NCBI GenBank assembly: GCA_005503085.1
Contig: SCOI01000005.1
Span: 1-64,000, forward strand
Length of the DNA: 64,000 nucleotides
Reading direction: 5' to 3'
Origin: Burkholderiales bacterium C2
Lineage (GTDB): Bacteria > Pseudomonadota > Gammaproteobacteria > Burkholderiales > Burkholderiaceae_C
The position numbers were made by a program, and so were the translations under genes. Positions within the stretch are counted from its first letter, which is position 1, and every line of letters starts with the position of its first letter. Under the pieces are notes generated by a model, which saw nothing but the letters and a program-made list of their open reading frames with translations, ran no database searches and was not told where the DNA came from. Shown in pieces: positions 32,458 to 40,986 of this stretch.

Positions 32458-33240
32458 ATGAGCTACAGCATTGACTTATCGGGCCGTGTGGCCCTGGTGA
32501 CCGGCGCCTCCAGCGGCCTGGGCGCGCAGTTCGCCAAGACCCTGGCCAAGGCCGGCGCCGGGGTGGTGCTGGCCGGTCGGCGGCTGGACCGGCTCAAGGC
32601 CTTGCGCGCCGAGATCGAGGCGGCCGGCGGCGACGCCCATGTCGTGACCCTGGACGTCACCGACCTGGACAGCATCAAGTCGGCCGTCGCCCATGCCGAG
32701 ACCGAGGTCGGCACGCTGGACATCCTGATCAACAACTCCGGCGTCAGCACGACGCAGAAGCTGGTCGATGTCGGCGTCGATGATTACGACTTCGTGATGG
32801 ACACCAATGTGCGCGGCGCCTTCTTCGTCGCGCAGGAGGTCGGCAAGCGCATGCTGGCGCGGGCCCGCGGTTCGGCGCCGGGCACCTTCATCGGCGGGCG
32901 CATCGTCAATATCGCGTCGATGGCCGGCCTGCGGGTGCTCAGCCAGATCGGCGTCTACTCGATGAGCAAGGCCGCCGTGATCCACATGACCAAGGCGATG
33001 GCGCTGGAGTGGGGCAAGTACGGCATCAATGTCAACGCGATCTGCCCCGGCTATATCGACACCGAGATCAACCACCACCACTGGACCACCGACGGCGGCA
33101 AGAAGCTGATCGACCTGCTGCCGCGCAAGCGCGTCGGCCATCCGCAGGACCTCGACACCTCGCTGCTGATGCTGTGCGCCAACGAGAGCCATTTCATCAA
33201 CGGGGCCGTGATCCAGGCCGATGACGGCTTCGGAGTCTGA
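32458..33240 (+). CDS. SDR family oxidoreductase
   Basis: A 260-residue classical short-chain dehydrogenase/reductase. The NAD(P) site is TGASSGLG (about residue 17), followed by 'LDVTDLDSIKSAV', NNSG and the catalytic Tyr-x-x-x-Lys in YSMSKAA with its Ser upstream (NIASMAG). The Arg after the second strand (GRRLDRLKAL) suggests NADPH preference. It resembles 3-oxoacyl-ACP reductase or 3-hydroxybutyrate dehydrogenase-like enzymes; the substrate is unknown. It sits 75 bases after the phosphodiesterase gene and 4 bases before yceH. Confidence 0.9.
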   Translation: MSYSIDLSGRVALVTGASSGLGAQFAKTLAKAGAGVVLAGRRLDRLKALRAEIEAAGGDAHVVTLDVTDLDSIKSAVAHAETEVGTLDILINNSGVSTTQKLVDVGVDDYDFVMDTNVRGAFFVAQEVGKRMLARARGSAPGTFIGGRIVNIASMAGLRVLSQIGVYSMSKAAVIHMTKAMALEWGKYGINVNAICPGYIDTEINHHHWTTDGGKKLIDLLPRKRVGHPQDLDTSLLMLCANESHFINGAVIQADDGFGV

Positions 33241-33244
33241 GCGC

Positions 33245-33904
33245 ATGTCGACACTGCGTGACCTGACCCCCCTGGAGGCCCGCGTGCTGGCCGTGCTGGT
33301 CGAGAAGGAGCATACGGTGCCGGACAGCTACCCGCTGTCCGTCAACGCGCTGACCCTGGGCTGCAACCAGAAGACCGCGCGCGACCCGGTGATGAATGCC
33401 TCCGAGTCCGAGGTGCTGCAGGCGCTCGATGAGCTCAAGGCCATGCACCTGATCAACACCGTCAGCGGCAGCCGCGTCGTGCGCTTCGAGCACAACGCCG
33501 CGCGCGTGCTGGGTGTGCCCGGTGCGGCGCTGGCCATTCTGACCCTGTTGATGCTGCGCGGGCCGCTGACCGCCGCCGAGCTGCGCCTGTACACCGAGCG
33601 CCTGCACCGCTTTGCCGACATCTCCTCGGTCGAGGGCTTTCTCGATGAACTGGCCAGCCGCGAGCCTCAGCCCTATGTGATCAAGCTCGCGCGTGCGCCG
33701 GGGGCGCGCGAGTCGCGCTGGGCCCATCTGCTGAGCGGGCCGGTGGCGCAGGACGCCTACAGCGGCGGAGCAGCGGCACCGGCGCTGCCGCGCGAGCAGG
33801 AGATCGAGGCCTTGCGCGCCGAGCAACTGCGCCTGCGGGCCGAGGTCGAGGCCTTGACGGCCCTGGTCCACCGCATGGCCGCCGAGCTGGGCATCGCGGC
33901 CTGA
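33245..33904 (+). CDS. YceH family protein (DUF480)
   Basis: A 219-residue protein with two winged-helix domains: 'LTPLEARVLAVLVEKEHTVPDSYPLSVNALTLGCNQKTARDPVM' is the family signature, and 'LLMLRGPLTAAELRLYTERLHRF' marks the second domain. A C-terminal coiled coil ('EIEALRAEQLRLRAEVEALTALVHRM') follows. The role is unknown. ATG 33245 is chosen over ATG 33221, which would overlap the SDR gene by 20 bases. It converges on the Lrp-type regulator. Confidence 0.85.
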   Translation: MSTLRDLTPLEARVLAVLVEKEHTVPDSYPLSVNALTLGCNQKTARDPVMNASESEVLQALDELKAMHLINTVSGSRVVRFEHNAARVLGVPGAALAILTLLMLRGPLTAAELRLYTERLHRFADISSVEGFLDELASREPQPYVIKLARAPGARESRWAHLLSGPVAQDAYSGGAAAPALPREQEIEALRAEQLRLRAEVEALTALVHRMAAELGIAA

Positions 33905-33915
33905 CGCCGCCTTTT
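33896..33915 (+). terminator. possible short terminator after yceH
   Basis: A 5-bp GC stem GCGGC (33896-33900) / GCCGC (33906-33910) followed by CTTTT. The stem is short, so this is a weak candidate in the 10-base convergent gap between yceH and the Lrp gene. Confidence 0.35.
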
Positions 33916-34382
33916 CACTTCACATAGCTCAGCGGCAACGCCGTCGTCAGCTTCAGCTCCTCCATCGCGAAGCTGGAGCTGACGTCGTGCAGCTCGGTGC
34001 CGGCGATCAGGCGCTTGTAGACCGCGTCGTAGGCCGCGATATCGGGCACGACCACGCGCAGCAGATAGTCGACATCGCCGCTCATCCGGTAGAACTCGAC
34101 CACCTCGGGAATCGCCTGGATGGTGGCGCGAAAGCGCTCGAACCACTCCTGGCTGTGGATGCTGGTGCGCACCGAGACAAACACCGTGACGCCCACATTG
34201 ATCTTGCGCGCGTCCAGCAGGGCCACCTGGCGGGTGATCACGCCGGCTTCCTTCAGGCGCTGGATGCGCCGCCAGCAGGGCGTGGTCGACAGGCCCACCT
34301 GGGCGGCGATCTGCGCCACCTGCTGCTCGGCGTCCTGCTGCAGCAGTTCAAGAATTTTCAGATCCAGGGAATCCAATTTCAT
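33915..34382 (-). CDS. Lrp/AsnC family transcriptional regulator
   Basis: A 155-residue feast/famine regulator. The HTH is 'LDLKILELLQQDAEQQVAQIAAQVGLSTTPCWRRIQRLKEAGVI' (residues 5-48); the ligand-binding RAM domain follows ('VVEFYRMSGDVDYLLRVVVPDIAAYDAVY'). Full length. It is divergent from the cysteine desulfurase-rhodanese gene with 131 bases between, and an inverted repeat lies just before its start. By analogy with cysteine-responsive Lrp proteins (DecR/CyuR type) it may sense cysteine or another amino acid and control that enzyme; this is inference from context. Confidence 0.9.
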   Translation of the reverse strand: MKLDSLDLKILELLQQDAEQQVAQIAAQVGLSTTPCWRRIQRLKEAGVITRQVALLDARKINVGVTVFVSVRTSIHSQEWFERFRATIQAIPEVVEFYRMSGDVDYLLRVVVPDIAAYDAVYKRLIAGTELHDVSSSFAMEELKLTTALPLSYVK

Positions 34383-34385
34383 AGT

Positions 34386-34404
34386 TATTCTCTGTTGAGA
34401 AATA
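34386..34404. promoter_or_regulatory. inverted repeat in the Lrp / desulfurase promoter
   Basis: TATTCTC-TGTT-GAGAAATA is an AT-rich inverted repeat with one inserted A, 3 bases upstream of the Lrp-type gene's start codon. The size and AT content suit an Lrp-family binding site for autoregulation. It is the only clear dyad I see in the 131-base divergent region. Confidence 0.45.
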
Positions 34405-34513
34405 GGATTGCATAACAAGACCGGAGAACGGTCAACAACGAACGTCGTTTCCGGCCCCGGCCGCGCAGAATTCCGGGCATCAGCAAAGCCAGCGGTGCCC
34501 CGCGCCCGATCCC

Positions 34514-36073
34514 ATGGAAATCTATCTCGATGCCAATGCCACCACGCCGGTGCTGCCCCAGGCCCGCGACGCCGCGCTGGCGGCGATGGCCGATGACTTC
34601 GGCAACCCCAGCAGCGTCCACAGCACCGGGCTGAAGGCCCGCGCGCTGATGGACGCGGTGCGCGCGCAGGCGCGGCGGGTGCTGGGCGCACCCAGCGGCC
34701 AGCTGCTCTTCGTCAGCGGTGCCACCGAGGGCATACAGACGGCGGTGCTGTCGGCGCTAAATGCCTTGCGGGCCCGGCGCGATGCCGGACAGTTCGTCCC
34801 CGATCTGCTGCTGTATGGCGCCACCGAGCACAAGGCCGTGCCCGAGGCGCTGAAGCACTGGAACGCGTTGCTGGGCCTGAACTTTGTCGTGCAGGCGATT
34901 CCGGTCGGCCGCGACGGCCGCCACGATCTGGACTGGCTGCGCGCCCAGGCGCCGCGCGCCGGCCTGGTCTGCACCATGGCCGCCAACAACGAAACCGGCG
35001 TGATCAGCGATCTGGACGGCATCGCAGCCGCGCTGGCCGACAGCCCGGCGCTGTGGCTGGTGGACAGCGTGCAGGCCCTGGGCAAGCTGGGCCTGGACCT
35101 GGCCGGGCGCCGTATCGACTACGCGCCGTTCTCGGGCCACAAGCTCTATGCGCCCAAGGGCATAGGCCTGCTCTATGTGCGCGAAGGCGCGCCGCTGACG
35201 CCCCTGATGGCCGGCGGCGGCCAGGAGGGCGCGCAGCGCGCGGGCACCGAGAATGTGTCGGGCATTGCCGCGCTGGGCGCGGTGCTGGCGGCGCTGGATG
35301 AGGGCAAGACCTTCAAGCACCATGCCGTGCTGGCCGGCTACCGCGAGCGCCTCGCCGACGCGCTGCGGCAGGCCTTTCCCGGCCTGGTCTTCAATGCGCC
35401 GCCAGATCTGTGCCTGCCCACCACGCTGAACTTCGCGGTGCCGGGCCTGAGCGCCAAGCTGTTGCTGGACCTGTTCGACGCCGCCGAGATCCGCGTCAGC
35501 GGCGGCTCGGCCTGCGGCGCCGCGAAGGCCCAGCCCAGCTATGTGCTGGAGGCCATGGGATTGCCCGACTGGCAGACGGCCTCGGCGGTGCGCCTGTCCT
35601 TCGGCCCGGCCACCGAGCCCGAGTTCATCGCCCAGGCCTGCGAGCGCATCCGCGCCTGCGGCGAGTCCCTGCGCCAATGCAGCGCCGGCCCGCGCCCGCT
35701 GCATCCGGTGCTGTCGCTGGAGGGCGGTGATGCGCAGGAGCAGCGGTCGGAGCTGGACGCCGCCGCCGTGCGGGCCCTGCTGCAGCAACACCCCGAGCTG
35801 CTGCTGGTCGATGTGCGCGAGCCTTATGAGCAGCGCATGGGTCTGAGCCTCGATCTCGGCACGGCCTTACCCTGCCAGGCCGTGCCGCTGTCGGCGCTGC
35901 CCGAGGCGCTGCCCGGCTGGCTGGCCCTGCCGGCCGGGACGCCGCTGCTGTTCTTCTGCCGCAGCGGCAAGCGCAGCGCCCAGGCCGCGAGGGCGCTGCG
36001 GCGGCTGGGCCGCGACCAGGCCTTCAGCCTGGCCGGCGGCCTGGCGCTGTGGCCCGCTCAGCGGAAGCTGTAG
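34514..36073 (+). CDS. cysteine desulfurase fused to a rhodanese domain
   Basis: A 519-residue fusion. Residues 1-375 are a class V aminotransferase of the NifS/IscS type: 'IYLDANATTPVLPQA', 'NPSSVHSTGLKA', SGATEG, 'MAANNETGVI', PLP-lysine in FSGHKLYAPKG and the sulfur-accepting Cys in GGSACGA. Residues about 410-519 are a rhodanese domain with 'LLLVDVREPYEQ' and a catalytic Cys in FFCRSGKRS. The fusion could pass persulfide sulfur directly from cysteine to the rhodanese Cys. It differs from housekeeping IscS in replacing the Asn/His-rich SGATE(S)NN and DAAQ motifs. Its 3' end overlaps the convergent receptor gene by 16 bases. Confidence 0.85.
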   Translation: MEIYLDANATTPVLPQARDAALAAMADDFGNPSSVHSTGLKARALMDAVRAQARRVLGAPSGQLLFVSGATEGIQTAVLSALNALRARRDAGQFVPDLLLYGATEHKAVPEALKHWNALLGLNFVVQAIPVGRDGRHDLDWLRAQAPRAGLVCTMAANNETGVISDLDGIAAALADSPALWLVDSVQALGKLGLDLAGRRIDYAPFSGHKLYAPKGIGLLYVREGAPLTPLMAGGGQEGAQRAGTENVSGIAALGAVLAALDEGKTFKHHAVLAGYRERLADALRQAFPGLVFNAPPDLCLPTTLNFAVPGLSAKLLLDLFDAAEIRVSGGSACGAAKAQPSYVLEAMGLPDWQTASAVRLSFGPATEPEFIAQACERIRACGESLRQCSAGPRPLHPVLSLEGGDAQEQRSELDAAAVRALLQQHPELLLVDVREPYEQRMGLSLDLGTALPCQAVPLSALPEALPGWLALPAGTPLLFFCRSGKRSAQAARALRRLGRDQAFSLAGGLALWPAQRKL

Positions 36074-38739
36074 CTCAGGTTTGCAAACCAGGTCCGGCCG
36101 CGCGGGTCGGTGTAGGTCGGGTCATAGGTGGACAGGAAGTAGTAGGACTGGTTGCTGAACGGCGGGTCGGTGTTCAGCAGGTTCAGCAGGCCGGCGCGCA
36201 GCTTCAGGTCCTTGCTGATCGCGTAACTGCCGCTCAGGTCCCACAGCGCATAGGCCTTGACCTTGCGCGGCTGGGTGTCCGGCAGGTAGCTGTCGTCGGT
36301 ATGGGCCGAGAAGTAGCTATTGCCCAGGGTCAGGCTGGCGGGGCCGAAGTCCCAGTCCAGCGACAGGCGATGGCGCCAGCGCTGGATGGTCTGGTCCTGC
36401 AGGAAGCGGCCGGCGTTCTCGATGAAGGGCTCGGTCTTGCCGAACTGGCGCTTGTACTCGATCACATAGGTGCCGCTGAAGTTCACACCGAAGCGGCCGG
36501 CTGCCGTGCTGGCCGAGCGCCAGCGGCCTTCGAAGTCCAGACCCGAGGTCTTCAGGCCGCCTTGGTTCTCCTTGCGCAGTATCAGGGTCGGGAAATCATC
36601 GATCGGATCGCGTTTGATATAGGCGGCGTAGCGGTCTGGATTCTCCAGGATGATCTTGCCGGACAGGTCGCTGATCACATCGGTCTTCTTGATGTGCCAG
36701 TAGTCGACGCTGACGCTCGTGTCGCGCAGCGGCTCGAACACCAGGCCCATCGAGAACTGCTTGCTCTTCTCGGGCTTCAGATCGGGGTTGGCAACCTTCT
36801 CGGTGGGGTACTGCTCGAAGGAGTCGAAGACCCCGTCATACAGGAAGGCGGCGCTGGTGCCATAGGAGGTCGGGCGGTAGAGCTCGCTGAAGCTCGGTGC
36901 GCGAAAGCCCGTGCCGGCCGAGGCGCGCACCAGCAGCTCCTTGTTCGGCTGCCAGCGCAGGCCCAGCTTGGGATTCACCGAGCTGCCGACGCGCTGGTAG
37001 TGATCGGCGCGCAGCGCGGCCTGGATCTCCAGGGTCTTGCTGTAGGGCGCGCTGATCTCGGCATAGGCCGAGCTGATATTGCGGCCGTTGCTGGTGGCGA
37101 CGAGGGCCGGGCTGGTGCCGCTGCCGTCGCGGTCGCCGCCGATATTGTTGCTGACCAGCAGGGCCGAGGGCGTGAACTTCTGGGTCTCGCGGCGCAGCTC
37201 GGCGCCGAAGGCCACGCCGATATCGCCGCCGTCAAGCTGGCCGAGGGTGCCGGTGATCTTGGCGTCCAGGCCCGAGGTCGTGCCCTTGCTGCGGCGTGCC
37301 GCATCGTCGATGCGCAGCGACTGGATCAGCGCCTGGCTGGCGGCCGGGCTCGCCCCGAAGGGGTTGATCTGGCCGCCGCGCACGGCCGCTACCAGCTCAT
37401 TGAATTTGAAGTAGCCGTTGACATAGCGGTCCTCGACCTTGTTGAGCGCATGGCTGGCGCCCACCGTGTAGTCCCAGCTGCCGAAGGTGCCGGTGGTGCC
37501 GACGACGACGCGATTGGCTTCGCTGGTCACCTCGCTGCTGCGGTTGCCCAGCTCGGTGGCGCGAAAGCGCACTTCGAAGCTGCTCGGGTGGTTGACCGGA
37601 TTGGGCAGGAAGGCGTTGACCGCGCTCCAGTTGACGCCGGTCAGCGTGGTCGGGTTCGGCGACAGCACATACAGCGTCTCGGCCCGCGCCAGCATCAGCT
37701 CGGCAAAGACCTGCTGGCCGCCGCCCAGATCGGCGATGCCGCGACTGAGGAAGGCGATCTTGTCGGACTGGGGATAGATCTCGGTATCGGCCATGTAGTC
37801 ATAGCCGCAGGCCTGGGTGCCGACCAGCTCGGTGTAGACCGAGGCGGGCGGATTGCAGCCCGGTGCGAACAGATTGACCGTGCGCTGGTTGTAAGGCTGG
37901 CCGTTGAAGCGGTAGCCGGCGGCATTGATCGCGGCCAGCTGGGCGTTGCGGGTGGCGGCCGTGCCCGACAGTCGGATATTGCCGGGGAAGGGGCGGCTCG
38001 ACAGGTAGTAGGGCACGGTCTCGGCCAGCGGACGGTCCTGGATGAAGTCGCGCTGGGTGCTGCGCAGCGCGTCGAGCTTCTGGATGTCCAGCGTCGCGAA
38101 GACATTGAAACGGTCGCGGTTGAGGTCGCCGACGCCGCCGCTCAAGGTCACGGTGCGCTTGCCGGCGCCGCCGTCCTGGGTATCGGCCACATAGGCGCTG
38201 ATATCGACGCCGCGATAGTCCTGGCGGGTGATGAAGTTGATCACGCCGCCGATCGCATCGGTGCCGTAGATGGCCGAGGCGCCGTCCTTCAGGATCTCGA
38301 CGCGCTGGATCGCGCCGGCCGGGATGCTGTTGAGATCGACGCCGGCGCTGTCACCGGGCGAGGCGAAGTTGGCCAGGCGGCGGCCGTTCAGCAGCACCAG
38401 GGTGCTGGAGACGCCGATGCCGCGCAGATTGGCGCCGTTGAAGCCGCGCTGGCCGCCGGTGTTGTCGGTGATCGAGGCGCCGTCGCCGAGATTGGCGGCG
38501 CTGGCGCTGATGTTCTTCAGCAGCTCGGCGGCGGTGGTGACGCCGCTCTTGTCGATGTCGTCACGTTTGATGGTCTGCACCGGCAACGCGGTCTCGCCGT
38601 CGATGCGCTTGATGCTGGAGCCGGTGATCTCGACGCGCTCGAGCTTGGCCTCCTGCGCCAGCGCGGCGCTGCTGAGCAGCAACAGGCTGGCCTGAGCCAG
38701 CAGATGAAGTTGGGGGCGGCGGGAGCGGGGCATGGACAT
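36058..38739 (-). CDS. TonB-dependent outer membrane receptor
   Basis: An 893-residue receptor. A signal peptide (cleavage after ALA near 28) precedes a TonB-box-like 'ERVEITGSSIKR'. The plug domain (about 50-165) has 'LRGIGVSSTLVLLNGRRLANF' and 'QRVEILKDGASAIYGTDAIGGVINFITR'. The 22-strand barrel ends in aromatic 'NLSYSFR', with a typical receptor C-terminal region ('GRTWFANLSYSF'). It is divergent from the secreted cyanophycinase, shares its regulatory region, and most likely imports the released Asp-Arg products or larger fragments across the outer membrane. Substrate is inferred from context; no siderophore genes are near. Confidence 0.9.
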   Translation of the reverse strand: MSMPRSRRPQLHLLAQASLLLLSSAALAQEAKLERVEITGSSIKRIDGETALPVQTIKRDDIDKSGVTTAAELLKNISASAANLGDGASITDNTGGQRGFNGANLRGIGVSSTLVLLNGRRLANFASPGDSAGVDLNSIPAGAIQRVEILKDGASAIYGTDAIGGVINFITRQDYRGVDISAYVADTQDGGAGKRTVTLSGGVGDLNRDRFNVFATLDIQKLDALRSTQRDFIQDRPLAETVPYYLSSRPFPGNIRLSGTAATRNAQLAAINAAGYRFNGQPYNQRTVNLFAPGCNPPASVYTELVGTQACGYDYMADTEIYPQSDKIAFLSRGIADLGGGQQVFAELMLARAETLYVLSPNPTTLTGVNWSAVNAFLPNPVNHPSSFEVRFRATELGNRSSEVTSEANRVVVGTTGTFGSWDYTVGASHALNKVEDRYVNGYFKFNELVAAVRGGQINPFGASPAASQALIQSLRIDDAARRSKGTTSGLDAKITGTLGQLDGGDIGVAFGAELRRETQKFTPSALLVSNNIGGDRDGSGTSPALVATSNGRNISSAYAEISAPYSKTLEIQAALRADHYQRVGSSVNPKLGLRWQPNKELLVRASAGTGFRAPSFSELYRPTSYGTSAAFLYDGVFDSFEQYPTEKVANPDLKPEKSKQFSMGLVFEPLRDTSVSVDYWHIKKTDVISDLSGKIILENPDRYAAYIKRDPIDDFPTLILRKENQGGLKTSGLDFEGRWRSASTAAGRFGVNFSGTYVIEYKRQFGKTEPFIENAGRFLQDQTIQRWRHRLSLDWDFGPASLTLGNSYFSAHTDDSYLPDTQPRKVKAYALWDLSGSYAISKDLKLRAGLLNLLNTDPPFSNQSYYFLSTYDPTYTDPRGRTWFANLSYSFR

Positions 38740-39043
38740 GGAAAGCCTCTTTGGCGAACGGTGGAGGGAGCGGGCCCGGGACTGCAGGCCTTGAGGCGAC
38801 TCTAGAAGTCGGCCGCAAGTCGCGGGGATGGGGTTTTGGCGGGGCGGTCGCTTGTGCGCAAGTCCTCGTCGCTTGCGTGCAAGCCCTTGTTGCGCCGCCG
38901 CCCCCGGCCTGCTGCGCTCTTGCGTGAATGCGACATGCAGTTGCGGCCTGGGCGCAGCGAGGGCTTTTCCAGGGCCTTACCCGCTGGCCGGGCGCGGCGG
39001 CGGCTGACAAGATGGCAGCCATCGACCACAAGACCGACGCTCC
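38740..39043. other. divergent promoter region, receptor / cyanophycinase
   Basis: These 304 bases hold no credible gene. They contain the tandem ArgR-type site at 38846-38887. A second GTCGC (38818-38822 area) lacks the following AA and looks like a weak half-site. I could not pick confident -35/-10 boxes, which is usual for activator-dependent promoters in GC-rich DNA. Confidence 0.5.
38846..38887 (+). promoter_or_regulatory. predicted tandem ArgR (AraC-type) operator
   Basis: Two 21-base direct repeats each fit the Pseudomonas aeruginosa ArgR half-site TGTCGC-N8-AA-N5 apart from the first base: GGTCGC-N8-AA-N5 at 38846-38866 and CGTCGC-N8-AA-N5 at 38867-38887. Exact 21-base phasing is the expected arrangement for an AraC-type dimer. 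The matching regulator gene lies 4.7 kb downstream in the same cluster. The site is central in the divergent promoter, so it may control both the receptor and the cyanophycinase-aot operon. Confidence 0.7.
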
Positions 39044-40279
39044 ATGCCTTTCTTGAAACTGTTTCTGCTGCTGGCCGCGCTGCTGCAGGCCGGCCCTGCC
39101 AGCGCCCAGACCGCCATCGCGATCGGCGGCGCGCTGAAATTCGACAACGACGCGGTCTGGAAGCGCATCGTCGATGAGGCCGGCGGCCCCGGCGCGCGCT
39201 TCGCGGTGTTTGCCACCGCCGCCGGCAACCCCGAGCGCAGCGCCCGCCAGATCATCGAGGCGCTGAACCGCAACGGCGCCCAGGCCGAGCACATCCCGGT
39301 CGCCCCGCGCCTGAAGGGCGAGGACCTGCAGGCCCGCCTTCATGACCCGGCGCTGATCGCCCGGGTGCGCGAGTCGCGCGGCGTCTATTTCTCCGGCGGC
39401 GCCCAGGAGCTGATCGTCGACACCTTGCAGCCCGGCGGCCGACCCACCGAGATGCTCAAGGCCATCTGGTCCGTGTTCGAGCGTGGCGGCGTCGTCGCCG
39501 GCAGCAGCGCCGGCGCAGCCATCATGAGCCGCACGATGTTCCGCGATGCGCAGGACACGCTAAAGGTGCTGAAGGGCCAGCTGCGTGAGGGCATAGAGAC
39601 CGACCGGGGTCTGGGCTTCGTCGGCCCGGATCTCTTCATCGACCAGCATTTTCTCAAGCGCGGCCGCTTCGGCCGCATGCTGCCGCTGATGCAGGCCCAG
39701 GGCTACCGGCTGGGCCTGGGTGTCGAGGAGAACAGCGCCGCCATCATCCGCAGCGGCGAGATCGAGGTGATTGGCGCCAAGGGCGCGCTGCTGGTGGACC
39801 TGGGCCAGGCCAGGCATGACGCCAAGCTCGCGGCCTTCAATGTGCGCGGAGCCAGCCTGAGCTATCTGGACCGCGGGGATCGCCACTCGCTGAAGAGCGG
39901 CCTCACCACGCCCTCGCCGCAGAAGGCCAAGGACCTCTTCATTGACCCGCTCGCCGCCGGCTTCAAGCCCTATTTCAAGAGCGTGCCTTTCTACCCCGAC
40001 ATGCTGGGCGACACCACCATCGTCAACGCGATGGGCCAGCTGCTGGACAGCCCGGCGAGCGAGGCCCGTGGCCTGGCCTTCAGCGGCCAGCCGCTGGCCG
40101 ACGATGCCAAGCCCGATCTGGCCTTCGAGTTCCGGCTCTACAAAGGCCCCGACACCCGGGGCTGGTTCACCGGCGCCTTTGGCGGCGAGGACTACACCGT
40201 GGTCCGCATGCAGCTGGATGTGCTGCCGGTGCAGATCAGGCGACCTTTCTACCTGCCGATGAACGCGCCCACCCCCTGA
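39044..40279 (+). CDS. secreted cyanophycinase
   Basis: A 411-residue serine exopeptidase (S51 family) that cuts cyanophycin, the Asp-backbone polymer with Arg side chains, into beta-Asp-Arg dipeptides. The signal peptide (MPFLKLFLLLAALLQAGPASA) marks it as exported, like extracellular CphE enzymes rather than cytoplasmic CphB. Motifs are 'IAIGGAL', 'VYFSGGAQELIV', nucleophile in AGSSAGAAIM (Ser about 154), 'GLGFVGPDLFIDQHFLKRGRFGRMLPLM' and 'GLGVEENSAAII'. About 110 C-terminal residues extend beyond the core. It is the first gene of an arginine uptake/degradation operon, occupying the place of the binding-protein gene aotJ. Confidence 0.9.
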   Translation: MPFLKLFLLLAALLQAGPASAQTAIAIGGALKFDNDAVWKRIVDEAGGPGARFAVFATAAGNPERSARQIIEALNRNGAQAEHIPVAPRLKGEDLQARLHDPALIARVRESRGVYFSGGAQELIVDTLQPGGRPTEMLKAIWSVFERGGVVAGSSAGAAIMSRTMFRDAQDTLKVLKGQLREGIETDRGLGFVGPDLFIDQHFLKRGRFGRMLPLMQAQGYRLGLGVEENSAAIIRSGEIEVIGAKGALLVDLGQARHDAKLAAFNVRGASLSYLDRGDRHSLKSGLTTPSPQKAKDLFIDPLAAGFKPYFKSVPFYPDMLGDTTIVNAMGQLLDSPASEARGLAFSGQPLADDAKPDLAFEFRLYKGPDTRGWFTGAFGGEDYTVVRMQLDVLPVQIRRPFYLPMNAPTP

Positions 40280-40296
40280 GCCGCGAGGAGTTCCCG

Positions 40297-40986
40297 ATGT
40301 TGCATGGATACGGCGCCAGCCTTGCCGAGGGCGCCCTGATGACGCTCGTGCTCGCACTGGCCTCGCTGGGCGTGGCCCTGGCCCTGGGGCTGCTGGGTGC
40401 ACTGGCCAAGCTCTCGCGCAGCCGGCTGCTGCGCGGCCTGGCCCAGAGCTACACGACGACGATACGGGCGGTGCCCGATCTGCTGCTGATGCTGCTGGTC
40501 TTCTTCGGCGGCCAGGCCCTGATCAACGAGATCGCGCTGCGCCTGGGCCACGAGGACTACATCGACATCAATCCCTTTGTCGCCGGCGTGGCCACCATCG
40601 GTTTCATTTTCGGCGCCTACCTGACCGAGACGTTTCGCTGCGCTTTCATGGCCGTGCCGCCGGGCCAGCGCGAGGCGGCCCAGGCCTTCGGCATGGGCGC
40701 GTGGCGGGTGTTCTCGCGCATCGTCGCGCCGCAGATGCTGCGCCATGCGCTGCCGGCGCTGGCCAACAACTGGCTGGTGCTGCTCAAGAGCACGGCCATC
40801 GTCTCGGTGATCGGCCTGACCGATCTGATGCACCGCGCCGGTCTCGCGGCCGGTGCCACCCGCGAGCCCTTTCTGTTCTACGGCACGGCGGCCCTGGTCT
40901 ATCTGGCCTTCACCAGTGTCTCGGAGCTGGGTTTTGCGCGCCTGTCGCGGCGCCTGGCCATCGGCGTCAAGGGGAGCCGGCTATGA
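40297..40986 (+). CDS. aotQ: arginine/ornithine ABC transporter permease AotQ-like
   Basis: A 229-residue HisQ/GlnP-type permease of the polar amino acid transporter family, with about five membrane helices and the EAA loop 'VPPGQREAAQAFGMGAWRVFSRIVAPQML' that docks to the ATPase. The order (two permeases, an AotO-like gene, ATPase, AraC-type regulator) matches Pseudomonas aot, which gives the name. It has a good ribosome site (GAGGAG) 17 bases after the cyanophycinase stop and overlaps the next gene by 4 bases. Confidence 0.85.
   Translation: MLHGYGASLAEGALMTLVLALASLGVALALGLLGALAKLSRSRLLRGLAQSYTTTIRAVPDLLLMLLVFFGGQALINEIALRLGHEDYIDINPFVAGVATIGFIFGAYLTETFRCAFMAVPPGQREAAQAFGMGAWRVFSRIVAPQMLRHALPALANNWLVLLKSTAIVSVIGLTDLMHRAGLAAGATREPFLFYGTAALVYLAFTSVSELGFARLSRRLAIGVKGSRL

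Noticed and set aside
36058-38739. Calling the receptor a siderophore receptor
   Set aside because: No siderophore or iron-regulated genes are nearby; the divergent cyanophycinase and the ArgR-type site point to another substrate.
36049-38805. A 918-codon plus-strand open frame opposite the TonB-dependent receptor
   Set aside because: Shadow frame: no recognisable domain, while the minus strand shows plug and barrel motifs throughout.
38846-38887. Reading the 21-base repeats as a small CRISPR-like or satellite array
   Set aside because: There are only two imperfect units without unique spacers, and they fit a known AraC-type operator geometry.
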